NCBI GenBank assembly: GCA_030674185.1
Contig: JAPXFY010000022.1
Span: 37,499,040-37,563,039 of the forward strand
DNA length: 64,000 nt
Origin: Monoplex corrugatus
Lineage: Eukaryota; Mollusca; Gastropoda; Littorinimorpha; Ranellidae
Reading direction: 5' to 3'
Below the pieces are notes generated by a model. The model did not search any database. It was not told where the DNA came from and worked only from the letters and a program-made list of their open reading frames with translations. Positions 32,669 through 43,689 of this stretch are shown here, in pieces. Positions within the stretch are counted from its first letter, which is position 1. Every line of letters begins with the position of its first letter. A program made the position numbers and the translations under genes.

Positions 32669-33172
32669 TGAGCGTAGGCTCAACGATGGCAGAAACTTCT
32701 CGGTCACCCCCAGAGAGCTGCTGTGCTGGGTAAGGGGCAATGGATGGCCAATCTCTTGGCGTCCGTCCGCCTGGAACCGTCCCGCATGAAACCAGACAGT
32801 GTACTTTAACAACTGACTATCGCACAGCCAGCCATCCCCTCGCCAAGTACCTCAAGCTTGGGATTACGGGTTGCTTACGAAAACCACTCGTGAACATGAC
32901 GATGGGAATGAAGAAAATGGAGATGAGGGTGGGACCACGCTTTGTCTCATCCCTCCCCCTTGACCTGTCCGACATGGGTAACCCTACCACGGGCATTATT
33001 ATATTATGCTGTTAAGAGTCCAGTCCACGTCAACTGCCTTGGTTATTGGGACTGTCATAGAAAAAACACACAGCTTTCTAGCAAGTAGCCCCTGTTGGCA
33101 TAGCTCAAGGGATTATTGGGACGTCAAGCCCCACGACCATGGCAAGGTGGCAGTCCCATCCGGGCGGAAGGT
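32669..33172 (-). promoter_or_regulatory. N-LINE copy C 5'UTR
   Basis: Homologous to the 5'UTRs of copies A and B, including the GC-rich 5' terminus. Confidence 0.6.
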
Positions 33173-33189
33173 CAGCGTAATGTTTATAC

Positions 33190-33415
33190 TGTTCTTTAGG
33201 AGGCCACCGTGTAGTGCTTTTGTCTCACATCGTACAATTTCCAGCAATCAAGGAGGAGGTGTCTCTGATGCTCAACAGCTCGTCACAAGGTATACACCAC
33301 GATGTTACTTAATTTTTTTTAAAGGTACGAATGAGTGTAAGATGTGTGACCCATGTGTAACCTACACAACACTGTAATGTTTATGCTGAAATTACCCTCA
33401 GCATCCCCACTAGCG
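33190..33415 (-). mobile_element. N-LINE ORF2 fragment joined to an F2 5' end piece
   Basis: 33190-33376 matches the ORF2 C-terminal region (as 18150-18330). 33377-33415 matches the F2 5' end (TTTATGCTGA, CAGCATCCCCAC). Confidence 0.65.
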
Positions 33416-33602
33416 ACGATACCAGGATCGTTCCTTGCAAGACAGCCTGCAGAACGATCTTACCATCCCTAAGGATTATGGAGAGTACTGGAAGAACCTT
33501 CCATCTGTTTTGATTGGTGTTGTGTGTCGTCTGATCTTTGCGACTACCATAGTGGTGCGTATGATTTGCTGTCAGCTTCATGAAAATGCTATCAAACAAC
33601 AG

Positions 33603-34500
33603 CTCAGTTCAGTTCAGTTCAGTTCATATTGCTTATAGCCCAGCCGACTACTACAGCCATATCAGGGCTAACACATATAACCAAGTTTAGGTTCACATTG
33701 GTTATAGCCCAACCGACTACTAGAGCCATATCAGGGCTAACACCACGTTAAAAACGACACCCAATTTCACGTTCATATTGCTTATAGCCCAGCCAGCTGC
33801 TAAAAGCATATCAGGGCTGAGACTGCATTAAAAACATCCAAGTTCAGGTTCATATTACTTACAGCCCAGCTGATTAGTAGGGCCATAACAGGGCTAACAC
33901 CACTTCAAAAACGAAAACCCGGTTAAGATAAAAGACAACAGTTAAAAACCATGTTCACCGTTCACGTTCTTATTGCTTATAGCCCAGCCGACTACTAGAG
34001 CCATATCAGGGCTAACACTATGTCAAAAACAACAACGGGGTTAAGATAAAAGACAACAGTTAAAAACCATGCTCACTGTTAATCTTGCAAGTCTTAAATG
34101 CAATTAAAGAAAAACAGCCGTAAAATCATATCAGCTGAATCTTTTGATCGGTGTTGTGTGTCGTCTGATCTTTGTGGCAACCACAGTGCTGGTGATGGTT
34201 TGCAGTCAGCTTCATGAAAATGCTGCCATCAAACAACACTTCAATTCATACTGCTTATAGCCCAGCCGACTACTAAAGCCATATCAGGACTAACACCACG
34301 TCAAAAGTGACAACCATGTTAAGATAAAAGACAACAGCTAAAAACCATGCTCACCATTCAAGTTCATACTGCTTATAGCCCAGGCCACTATTACAGCCAT
34401 ATCAGGGCTAACACCATGTCAAAACAAAACTGGTTAAAATTAAGATAAAAGACAACAGTTAACCTTGCAAGTCTAAAATGCAATTAAAAAAAACCCATAC
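33603..34500 (-). repeat. Cluster of N-LINE solo tails
   Basis: Tail cores begin near 33638, 33707, 33787, 33866, 33978, 34260 and 34380, most with part of the 3'UTR. The first is preceded by four CAGTT units. Unlike the array at 7.1 kb, the spacing is irregular, and a segment at 34145-34240 repeats 33510-33600. Confidence 0.85.
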
Positions 34501-34509
34501 TTGGACGTT

Positions 34510-35058
34510 ATTGATACTGTTATTGACATTGTTGCCTAAAGCCCGGCCGACTCCGTAGAGGCATATCAGGGCTATAACCGCTTCAAAACATACAAAACTT
34601 GAACAGGAATATAAAAAAAGAAAAGAAAAGAAAATTTAAGTATACATATCAATGCATTCGTGCACACAATCTAAAGACATGCCCCCGGCGTTGACCACTC
34701 CGTCCAATTTATCGCACAGGGGAGATTTAAAAAACACACCTGAATACAATTTAAGTATACTTAAGGACATCAGAACATGTATAAAAACAGGAATAAATCA
34801 CCTAAAATTGCTTCCACTTATCTCACCTCACTAGAGCCAAAAAAGCACTTAATACATGTACCCAATCATCCATCCTAAGAAAAAGTACGCATGACTTACA
34901 GGTGAATGGATCAGCAAGGCAGAAAATGATAGGAATAAATGACAGAAAGCAAGGGAATGAGGTAAAAACAAAGAGAGTGACAGAAAAGAGGAAATTTTTA
35001 GCACAGAATATCCAGAATACTATTTGTACTAAAAGAGCTCCCGGCATCCCCACGGTGG
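34510..35058 (-). mobile_element. F2 element copy 6
   Basis: Tail core at 34543-34580; 5' end with CTATTTGTACT at about 35020-35058 (TATA motif mutated). Confidence 0.8.
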
Positions 35059-35215
35059 TATCCATGCAGTGAGGAAGGATTTATCAAAATGTCTTCTGCA
35101 TGAAACGAGCCAAAAATATGCAGCAAACGCATGGATACCGTGTGCGGACCTTTCTTTGAATTCTATTCATTCCACCAAGTTCAAGTTCGTGTTGTTTACG
35201 GCCCGGCCGTCTCTT

Positions 35216-36432
35216 CCACCAGTTGTATCATCTCCATTCTACAGTTGGATCATCTCCTACAGTTGTATCATCTCCATTCTACAGTTGGATCATCTCCTAC
35301 AGTTGTATCATCTCCATTCTACAGTTGGATCATCTCCTACAGTTGCATCATTTCCATTTTACAGTTGGATTACCTCGAATTCTACAGTTGGATCATATCC
35401 ATTTCACCAGTTGGATCGTCTCCATTCTACAGTTGGATCATCTCAAATTCTACAGTTGGATCATCTCCATTCTACAGTTGGATCATCTCAAATTCTACAG
35501 TTGAATTATCTCCATTTTACAGTTGGGTCATCTCCTTTCTACTGTTGGATCATCTCCATTCTACAGTTGGATCATCTCGAATTCTACTGTTGGATCATCT
35601 CGAATTCTACTGTTGTAGATCATCTCCATTCTACAGTTGGATCATCTCAAATTCTACAGTTGGATCATCTCCATTCTACAGTTGGATCATCTCAAATTCT
35701 ACAGTTGAATTATCTCCATTTTACAGTTGGGTCATCTCCTTTCTACTGTTGGATCATCTCCATTCTACAGTTGGATCATCTCGAATTCTACTGTTGGATC
35801 ATCTCGAATTCTACTGTTGGATCATCTCCTTTCTACAGTTGGATCGTCTCCATTCTACAGATCGATCATCTCCATTCAACAGTTCGATCATCTCGAATTC
35901 TACTGTTGGATCATCTCCAACAGTTCGATCATCTCGAATTCTACTGTTAGATTATCTCGAATTCTACAGTTCGATCATCTCGAATTCTACTGTTAGATCT
36001 CGAATTCTACAGTTGGATCATCTCCAATTCTACATTTGGATCATCTCGAATTCTACTGTTGGATCATCTCCATTCTACAATTGGATCATTTCGAATTCTA
36101 CAATTCTAAAGTTGGATCATCTCCATTTCACCAGTTGGATTATTTCCATTCTACAGTTGGATCATCTCCATTCTACAGTTGGATCATTTCGAATTCTACA
36201 ATTCTAAAGTTGGATCATCTCCATTTCACCAGTTGGATTATTTCCATTCTACAGCTGGATCGTCTCTTTCCTACAGTTGGATAATCTCGAATTCTACAGC
36301 TGGATCGTCTCTTTCCTACAGTTGGATCATCTCAAATTCTACTGTTGGATCACCTCCATTCTACAGTTGGATCATATCGAATTCTACAACTGGATCACCT
36401 CCATTCTATAGTTGGATCATCTCGAATTCTAC
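35216..36432. repeat. 22-bp minisatellite
   Basis: About 55 units of TCTACAGTTGGATCATCTCC and variants (AATTC or CATTC junctions, CTGTT or CAGTT). Since 22 is not divisible by 3, the unit reads through in all three frames, giving long spurious open frames of the type HSTVGSSPFYSWIISILQLD. Confidence 0.95.
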
Positions 36433-36517
36433 ATACACTCTAAGAAGCTTGACTTTTTTGGTGAGACCCCCTGGTGGAGTTGATGCTGCCAGTCTTATTA
36501 TTATTATTATCATTATT

Positions 36518-36632
36518 ACTTAAAGCCCAGTCGAATGTGCAGCACAGTATCAAAGGCCATAAATATTGCAAAATGTACGTAACTCCTCGATGACCTGGAA
36601 CAAACTGGAAAAGAAAATTAAGTACACATAGC
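36518..36632 (-). mobile_element. F2 element copy 7, truncated
   Basis: Only the tail core and adjacent 90 bp are present; an N-LINE tail (36633-36680) follows. Confidence 0.65.
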
Positions 36633-36680
36633 GAGTTCATATTCCTTATACCCCAGCCGACTACTGGAGCCATATCAGGG

Positions 36681-37245
36681 CTGTTGTTATTGTTTAAAGC
36701 CCAGCCGACTGTGTAGAGCCATGTCAGGGACATAACAGCTTCAAAACATACAAAATTCAACAGGAACAAAACAAACAAACAAACAAAAACGAAAAGAAAA
36801 GAAAATCAAGCACACATATCAATGCATTCGCGCATCCAATCCAAGGACATGCCCCTGGTGTTGACCACTCCTTCCAATTTATCGCACTGGGGATTTAAAA
36901 ACCACACCTGAATATAAATATACCTAAGCACACCAAAACATAGACAAAAACAGCCATAAATACTTAAAGCTCCTTCTGCATATCTCACCTCCCTAGAGCC
37001 AAAAATGCACTGTATACGAGTACATGTACCCAATTATTCAGCCAAAGAAAAAGTACGCATGACTTTATTGAACACATACAGGTGAATGGACCAGCAAGGC
37101 AGAAAATGATAGGAAGAAGTAACAGAAAGCAAAGGAGGAAGAAAGAAACAAAGGAGTGACAGAAAAGAGAAAATTTCTAGCACAGAATTTCCAGAAGATG
37201 GAGATACTATTTATACTGAAAGAGCTCCCAGCATCCCCACAAGGC
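36681..37245 (-). mobile_element. F2 element copy 8
   Basis: Full-length member: tail core at 36698-36735, TATA end (ACTATTTATACTG on plus strand) at about 37207-37245. Confidence 0.82.
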
Positions 37246-37665
37246 TACCTTTCATACATACGATCATACAAGATGGTTACACACTGACCTCTTGTAAAAA
37301 CCTGAAAATAACATCTGGTGGAACAGTTATGAAAAACTCGTTGAAAAACCTGTTGTAAAAGCGTTGTAATTGGCAAATATTTTACTCGCCATGGCCAGTC
37401 AAAAACATTTGGCAAGTAAAAACAAAACTTAACTCGACAATGGTGGATATGAAATAGCGGTTAGATTTGGTACACATATGACTAACCTTGACACTGTTTC
37501 ACAAGTTTTCCCATCTAGTCACCCAATATTACAGAGTACTGTAAACAGTGACCCTGCAATGCTTGTTGTGTACACATATATCTATGCGATGAAGAGCTCA
37601 AAGACTACAGCCCTTGAGTCAGAAATTTCTATTAGGAAGAAAAGCTAGATACACGGAGTCGTTTC
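37246..37665. other. Unassigned sequence
   Basis: No repeat partner or coding signal seen. Confidence 0.4.
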
Positions 37666-37754
37666 CGTTATCGTAACTGTTTATTTAAAGCCCAGCCGAC
37701 AGCACATAGCCATATCAGGGCTAAAATCGTTTCAAAATATACATAATCTTTCAG

Positions 37755-37800
<46 letters not shown>

Positions 37801-37862
37801 GAAGTGAAAATTAAAAAAAAAAAACAAGAAAGGAAAATTACACATATCAATGTATTCGAGTC
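37666..37862 (-). mobile_element. F2 element copy 9, truncated, with CA expansion
   Basis: Tail core at 37686-37722, then a CA microsatellite (37757-37797), then F2 body to about 37862. Confidence 0.7.
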
Positions 37863-37924
37863 AAAGCTTTCTTCCCAAATAGACTTTACGTGGCTGGCTT
37901 ACGATTAGCAGTAAAATTTGACTA

Positions 37925-38400
37925 CATACGTGATCTGCTCATTTAGGAAATGAACTCAAACCTGAAATACTGCAAACACTCATTTGGCCTGTTGTGTTAT
38001 ATGGAAGTGATGGATGGACTCTTAAAGCTGCAGATGAAAACAGAATCAAAAGTGCTGAGATTTGGTTCTAAAGAAGACTCCTAAGAATAAGCTGGACTGA
38101 AAGACGAACAAACCAAAACATTCTAGAAAAACTGAACAAACAACCTGAACTTTAAGGCCTGATTAGAAAAAGGAAAATGCAATACTTTAGACACGCTACG
38201 AGACATCAGAGCTGCTATGTAATGAAGACTGTGGCCCAGGGAAAAATGTGGTCCAGGACAAGGAAGACCGCCTAGCCAAGTGGATGAAGCTGCCGAAAAA
38301 TTAAATCTATAGAAAGACTGTCAGACAGAAGGGGATGGAGACAGCTGACGGGACATGCATCACCGGCTACCATCAAGAATGAATGACGTCACCGATAGGT
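37925..38400 (+). pseudogene. Decayed RTE-like LINE, C-terminal fragment
   Basis: Plus-strand translation, with several stops, gives PVVLYGSDGWTLKAADENRI, then RRLLRISWTERRTNQNILEKL and KRKMQYFRHATR. These are the thumb and C-terminal features of the LINE at 59642-60988 (MLYGCEAWTMKKEDERRV, RRLLRVKWTDRRSNESIL, RRKLKYVGHAIR). It ends with an ACCGATAGGTGA-type segment corresponding to that element's DADR terminus. At least three in-frame stops show it is an old copy. Nothing of the catalytic core remains. Confidence 0.7.
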
Positions 38401-38589
38401 GAACGTGATCTGAGAAGGAAATCCGTCAGTGCCGAAAAAGCTGCCATTATGTGGGCCATTTCCTGTCAAAGAACAAGGAAGCCCAATACAACGAGTGGCT
38501 AGACAGTCTGGATTTGATTTATGAAGATGACAAAATGAACAGACTATACCAATCTGAGACTGAAAGACCGTCTTGTGTATTTGTATTTG

Positions 38590-38688
38590 TGTGCATGTGT
38601 CTGTGTGCGCGCGCGCGCGTGTGCACGTGTGTGTACGCATGTGTGCGCGTGCACGTGTGAGAGAGTGTATGTGTGTATGTGCACGTGT

Positions 38689-38751
<63 letters not shown>

Positions 38752-38760
38752 TGTGTGTTT
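38590..38760. repeat. (GT)n microsatellite
   Basis: GT repeat with CG and AT interruptions in its left half. Confidence 0.96.
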
Positions 38761-38764
38761 TCAT

Positions 38765-39044
38765 TACAATTCTTTTCGTGTTTTTTGTGTGCTTTTTTTT
38801 TTTTATTATAGGCCTACCATACTTCTACATTCATTGAAATATAAAAATTGAAGAAATCCAGTGCTGTCCCCTCTTACCCCCAGACTAATCAATCAATCTA
38901 TGCAAGTAAGATCTCATAGCACCACTCCGTTATTGTCTATGCGTGTACTTTGGCAGGTGAAATTTTCATTCTGGCCAATAAAAATTGTGAAGCACTTGTC
39001 AATGGCTAGAGGGCAAGAACACCCATTTTCAGGGCTGTGTAAAA
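38765..39044. other. Unassigned sequence
   Basis: AT-rich, no recognisable feature. Confidence 0.4.
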
Positions 39045-39165
39045 TGCGTATGTCTCACATTGTGCAAGTTCAAGTACTCAATACGGTGTTTGATGTTGAA
39101 TGGCTCGTCACACGGTACAGACCATCACCATAGTGCTTATTTTCTTTAAAAGGTATCAGTGTAAA
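39045..39165 (-). mobile_element. Diverged N-LINE ORF2 fragment
   Basis: Resembles 18155-18275 (TGTCTCACATTGTGCAAG, TGGCTCGTCACACGGTA, TTTAAAAGGTA). Confidence 0.6.
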
Positions 39166-39199
39166 TTGATTAATGGCCTGAATATTCAAGAAATTGTCC

Positions 39200-39300
39200 A
39201 CAAAAGTCAAGACAGAGCAGCCTGGAGGGAGATGGTGGTATCCGGGTGTGCAGCGGCCAACACCGAACCCGATGACGCCGACAGGTGAGACTGGCAAGAT
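39200..39300 (+). mobile_element. RTE-like LINE 3' terminus
   Basis: Encodes DRAAWREMVVSGCAAANTEP, then DDADR and stop, followed by CAGGTGAGACTGGC. This matches the C-terminus and tail of the LINE at 59642-60988 (DRECWRQLV, SCAAANTVPGDADR). Confidence 0.7.
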
Positions 39301-39724
39301 GAGCGTCGATATTGTTATTGATGTTTAAAGCCCAGCCGACTGCGAAGAGCCATATCAGGGCTATAACCGCTTCAAAACATACAAAACATCAACAGGGGGA
39401 AAAAAAGAAAAGAAAAAAGAAAAACAAGTACACATTTCAATGCATTCGTGCATATACTCTAAGTATATGCCCCTGGCATTAACCACTGTCCAATTCATCG
39501 CACAGGGGATTTAAAAAACACACCTGAATACAAATATAAGCATACCTTAGGACACAAACATATGAAAACAGGCATAAATTACCGAAAATTGCTTCTGCAT
39601 ATCTCACCTCCCTTGACCCAAAAATGCACTTAATACATGTACCCAATTATCAATCCTAAGAAAAAGTACGTTAGACTTTATCGAATACATACTGGTGAAT
39701 GGCCCATTACGGCAGAAAATTATA

Positions 39725-41354
39725 AGCTACGCACAAAAAGTTAAGGATCACTTGCACAAAAATTCATAACTTTCAAAATAAGAAAGCCAATGCGTTGAAG
39801 TTTGGCAAACATTTAATTCCATGCTTTAGTGATAACGATACACAATTGCCTTCAATTTCGAGCAATCGTTTGGTGTGTACATTTGATCAAAGTGGGTACG
39901 TATCGAAATTTGATTTCCCAAAGTCATTGAAATCACAAGACAGGGCATTCTGATGCTCCCAAAAGTTCAGTAATGCGTGTAACTGCCATGGCTGTTCTGG
40001 CACTCGACGCAGCGAGTCCTCATCGAGTTGACCAGGTTGGTGAAGATCCTCTGTGGAAGCGCCTGCCACTCAGCCTGCAGCATCTGGTAGAGGTGTTGGG
40101 CATCCCTGGGAGGGGGGTGGTTGCTCCTCACTTTGCGATCCAGCTCATCCCAGAGGTTCTCAATCGGGTTGAGATCGAGACTGCATGCTGGCCACTCCAT
40201 TCTGTTGACTCCAGACTGCTGCAGGAAGTCGTTGACCACCCTTGCCCTGTGGGGGCGAGCGTTGTCATCCTGGTAGACAGCCGTCGGTCCCATCTGCTGC
40301 AGTGTAGGCACAGCCAGCAGTCGAAGGATCTCATCCCGGTATCGGAGGCCAGTCAGGTTACCCTGTACATGATACAAGGGTGTTCTGTGGTGAAGGCTGA
40401 AGGCCCCCCAGACCATTACAGAACCTCCACCAAAGGCCACCTTTTCTTGGACAGTGGTGTCAATAAAGCGTTGCCCTGGGCGCCTCCAGACCTCAGTCGG
40501 CCGTCGTTGTGGTTCATGGTGAAGCGTGATTCATCACTGAACATGACCTGGGACCATTGCTGACGTGTCCACCTCACGTGACGTCTGCAGAAGGCGCGGC
40601 GTGCTGCCCTATGGGCTGGAGTTAAGCGTGGCCGTACAGCTGGGCGACGAGAACGGAGGTTAAACCCATGAAGGCGGTTCCGTATGGTCTGCTGGCTGAT
40701 GTTGATGTTAGTAGCCACCCTCAGCTGCCTTCGAATGATGCTGGAAGAGGCTGTTCTTGTCTGCAGGGCTTGTCGTTCAATGAGACGATCTTCACGTGGG
40801 TTTGTCTTCTTCGGTCGACCAGATCTGCGTCTTTCATGGACCCTCCCAGTGGCTGTGAAGCGTTGAATCAGTCTGACAATGACCGAGATGGACACCTGAA
40901 GTCGCCTGGCCACTTCTCACTTGGGAACACCATCTTGGAACCATGCAACAGCTCGTCCCCTCTCAAACTCGCTCAATTTTCGTCGTGGAGGCATTGTCAG
41001 ATCAGGCCTACTACTGGTGGAATGTCTTCTTATAAAGCCAAGCAAGAGACAGCATCTCACACAAACAGCAGTGCTTGCACGTGCATAATGGTTTTTCCAT
41101 CTGGCTTGTGCAATGTGTTCAGGCAGAACGGTCCAAAACAAGGTCCTTTTTCGCAAGTTTCCGCTTTTCCGTTTGCGGCCAAGCTCAGTAGTAGAGATTC
41201 CCGTGCAATTTTCGCACTAACACAACATCGCCCACTTACAGCTGAACAAGAATTCATAACAATTTGGCTGGACTGAGAAATAAATAACAGTAGCGAACTG
41301 AGTTTATTACGCACCTGTTTTCTCATAGTGATCCTTAACTTTTTGTGCATAGTG
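39725..41354 (-). mobile_element. Tc1-type DNA transposon
   Basis: A 1630-bp element is flanked by TA dinucleotides (39723-39724 and 41355-41356). The terminal inverted repeats share CACAAAAAGTTAAGGATCAC (39732-39751 and its complement at 41328-41347); the outermost 7-8 bases are imperfect. Length, TA duplication and a DD34E transposase are all typical of Tc1. Confidence 0.92.
39967..40994 (-). pseudogene. Tc1-type transposase (DD34E), one stop and one frameshift
   Basis: From the ATG at 40994 the protein begins MPPRRKLSEFERGRAVAWF, a paired-type helix-turn-helix. A TGA at about 40914-40916 follows GVPK and is probably a CGA mutation. The second DNA-binding half (RRRSGRPKKT, with a GRPKK AT-hook-like joint, then RRQLRVATNINISQQTIRNRL) leads to the catalytic domain. 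Catalytic residues: FSDESRF (first Asp), VYQDDNARPHRA (second Asp) and NPIENLWDEL (Glu); 34 residues separate the last two. A single-base loss near 40440 shifts frame between 40913-40416 and 40440-39967. The total of about 340 residues is normal for the family. The enzyme would cut and paste the element at TA sites; this copy is only two lesions away from intact. Confidence 0.9.
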
Positions 41355-41599
41355 TAGATAGAAATTACAAAGCAAATGAAGAAGACAGAATCAAAGAGAG
41401 TGACAGAAAAGAGGAAATTTGCAGCGCAGAATTTCCAGAAGGTGGGGATACTATTTATACTCAAAGAGCCCCCGGCACCCCCATGGGGGTCGTGATGAGT
41501 GTAAAATGAGTGATCCTTGTGTAACCTGATTACCATCTTTTTTCTACATTTCCAAATACACATGGGAGGAAGGGGCAGAAGTTTATCATCATCATCATC

Positions 41600-42925
41600 A
41601 GTTTCCCTGACGTGCATAGTATGTAAGCTTATGGAGCACATAGTTGTCAGCTCTGTGATGCAGCACTTCGAGGCTCACGCCACTCTCAACGACAGCCAAC
41701 ATGGTTTTTCGACGGGGGCGATCATGTGAGAGCCAACTCCTGGAGTTTGTAGAGGAGCCAACCACCAATTTGGAGAATGGGAAGCAGACAGACATCCTAA
41801 TTATGGACTTCACAAAGGCCTTCGACCGTGTTAACCACAGTCTGCTGATCCACAAACTCAAACACTATGGTATACAAGGCTCCACTCTCACATGGATCAA
41901 CAGCTTCCTCAAGAATCGACGCCAAGCAGTCGTAGTTGACGGTCACCACTCCTCCTATGTCAGCATTAGGTCAGGAGTACCTCAGGGTTCCGTGTTGGGA
42001 CCTTGGCCCATATCAACGACCTTCCGTACAAGCTGACGGCACTGGTAAGACTATTTGCAGATGACAGCAGTGTACAGGGTTGTAGTCAACAACGAACAAC
42101 AAGACCAGCTACAGCAAGACCTCCAGCGCCTATCGGAATGGGAGAAGAGCTGGGACATGCTGTTCCACCCTGCAAAGTACGTGTCTATGTTAGTCACCAG
42201 GAGCAGGAGCCCACTGGACCACTCCTACGTCCTGCACGGCCACAACCTGGACACCATCCACACAGCCAAATACCTGGGCGTCACACTACATCGAGAAATG
42301 ACATGGGACACCCACATCAACGAGACGGTAAACAAAGCTAACCGAATGCTGGGTTTCCTTAGGCGCAATTTAAAGATAAGCTCCAGTTCCATCAAGGAGA
42401 AGTAGTACAACTACAAGGCGTTCGTGAGATCCCTTCTTGAATATGCATCATCAGTATGGGATCCATACACACAGAAGAGCATAGACAAGTTGGAGGCCGT
42501 TCAGAGACGTGCCGCTCGTTTCATGCTCAACCGATACCACAACACGTCAAGTGTCAGCCGGTTGATCGACCAACTGGGCTGGCCATCTCTTGAGCAGCGA
42601 AGAAGAACCACACGTCTGCGGTTTATCTATAAAATCCACCATGGATTAATCCAGTGCCCAATTATCCGGAGCAAGCTAGACCCACCCCCACCACAACAGC
42701 GCCGTACCCACAACCATCAGTTGTGCCTCATCAACACCAGTACTCAGTACAGAGGTGGCTCATTTCTACCCAGGACTGTTAGGGACTGGAACCATCTTCC
42801 CAGTCAAACAGTAGAGGCAGCAACAGTCGATGCTTTTGTGTCGCAAGCCTCCGCCCAACTGAGTTTCTGGACACCACGTGGCCCTTACGTAACGGATTTC
42901 AGCTATGCTTATGGACAATGAGAAG
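41600..42925 (+). pseudogene. CR1/Jockey-group LINE, 5'-truncated RT fragment
   Basis: The RT begins near 41600 with VSLTCIVCKLMEHIV, then NDSQHGF, MDFTKAFDRVNHSLL (motif A), SGVPQGSVLGP and VRLFADDS (motif with FADD), FHPAKYVSMLV, AKYLGVTLHREMTWD and, after a TAG stop at about 42403, the long C-terminal frame with LEYASSVWDPYT, QRRAARFML and SVSRLIDQLGWPSLEQRRR. Frame changes lie near 41720, 42010 and 42060. No endonuclease is present. The C-terminal block is typical of widespread CR1/Jockey-group elements in marine invertebrates. It starts just after an ATC repeat that may belong to an older element. Confidence 0.8.
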
Positions 42926-42999
42926 AGTGAAATGATCAGAACTTACAAATGGACTGTGTCACTGTCTACAACACCCCCCCCCCCTTTATGTGCCGGAAT

Positions 43000-43520
43000 G
43001 ATCATCCTCAAGATCGTGGGCACCAAAGGAAAGAAGGAGCAGGAGGTGCCTTGCCGCATGGCATTGGCGATCATGGCCTTCCATCTGTTTCTATCCCTTG
43101 TTGCCGCAAGCACCTCTTCCACCCTCTCTGTCTTCAGCCACTCTGCAAGCCCATCCAATAATTTCTCCCTGGTCTACCTGGTGCTCTTTCCCTCTACCCT
43201 TCCTGTTGTGACCAGGTGCTCTAATTCCCCTTTCCTCATAAAATGGCCTATAAATATTGCCTGTCCTTTCCTAATCTTTCTTATCAATGATCTTCCGTCT
43301 GCCTCCATCAATACTGTCTAGTTTGTTTTCTCTGCTGTCCTTGGAACTCTCAACATTCTTCTTAGAAACCACATCTCGGCTGCCTCAGTCATGTTCTGGC
43401 TATGCTTGTTGACTGCCCACGCCTTACAACCGTATAACATTATCGGTTCTATATAAAATTCAAGAACTCTCTTCCAGACATTTGTCATCATATCATCAAC
43501 AAATTGTTTCCAGGAGGGGC
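43000..43520 (-). pseudogene. RTE-like LINE C-terminal fragment
   Basis: The minus-strand translation, with one clear stop, gives RVLEFYIEPIMLYGCKAWAV, AAEMWFLRRMLRVPRTAEK, IRKGQAIFIGHFMRKGELEH and, at the end, [20 protein letters not shown]. This is the thumb and C-terminal part of a third RTE-like family, whose last 150 bp recur at 50686, 51625 and 10619. It is too short to contain any catalytic residue. Confidence 0.75.
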
Positions 43521-43544
43521 ATCAGATCCTTTCTATTTGTTCAA

Positions 43545-43685
43545 TACAAATATGGCCAGGAATCCAGGCAAAGACAATGTGGTAACCTTCACTTTGTCTT
43601 GTAAGAGTAGAAAACAGTTCAAAGAACTTCAGAAGCTCTGGTGACTAATGTTTCGGCCAGCAATTGCCTGCAACGCAGAAAATGG
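43545..43685 (-). mobile_element. Small N-LINE RNase H fragment
   Basis: Matches 110-245 of copy A (AATATGGCCAGGAATCCAGG, CAATTGCCTGCAACGCAG) with about 10-15% visible differences. Confidence 0.7.
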
Positions 43686-43689
43686 GGCC

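Larger units (their letters stand above)
28739..33172 (-). mobile_element. N-LINE copy C, endonuclease-deleted
   Basis: Same family as A and B, with 5'UTR (33172-32669), ORF1 (32668-31585), a direct jump into the pre-RT linker at 31580, RT and RNase H (to 28745). The 3'UTR is reduced to GGTTCATATTGCTTA at 28740-28755, directly fused to ORF2 C-terminal sequence, so about 250 bp of 3' sequence is missing. Confidence 0.87.
39311..41495 (-). mobile_element. F2 element copy 10, split by a Tc1-type transposon
   Basis: F2 runs 39311-39724 and 41355-41495, with the tail core at 39328-39365 and the TATA end at about 41450-41490. The join across the transposon restores the usual F2 order. Confidence 0.82.

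Noticed and set aside
35069..36523. Frames up to 358 residues over the 22-bp repeat
   Set aside because: The same peptide appears in all three plus frames, as expected from a 22-bp period without stops.
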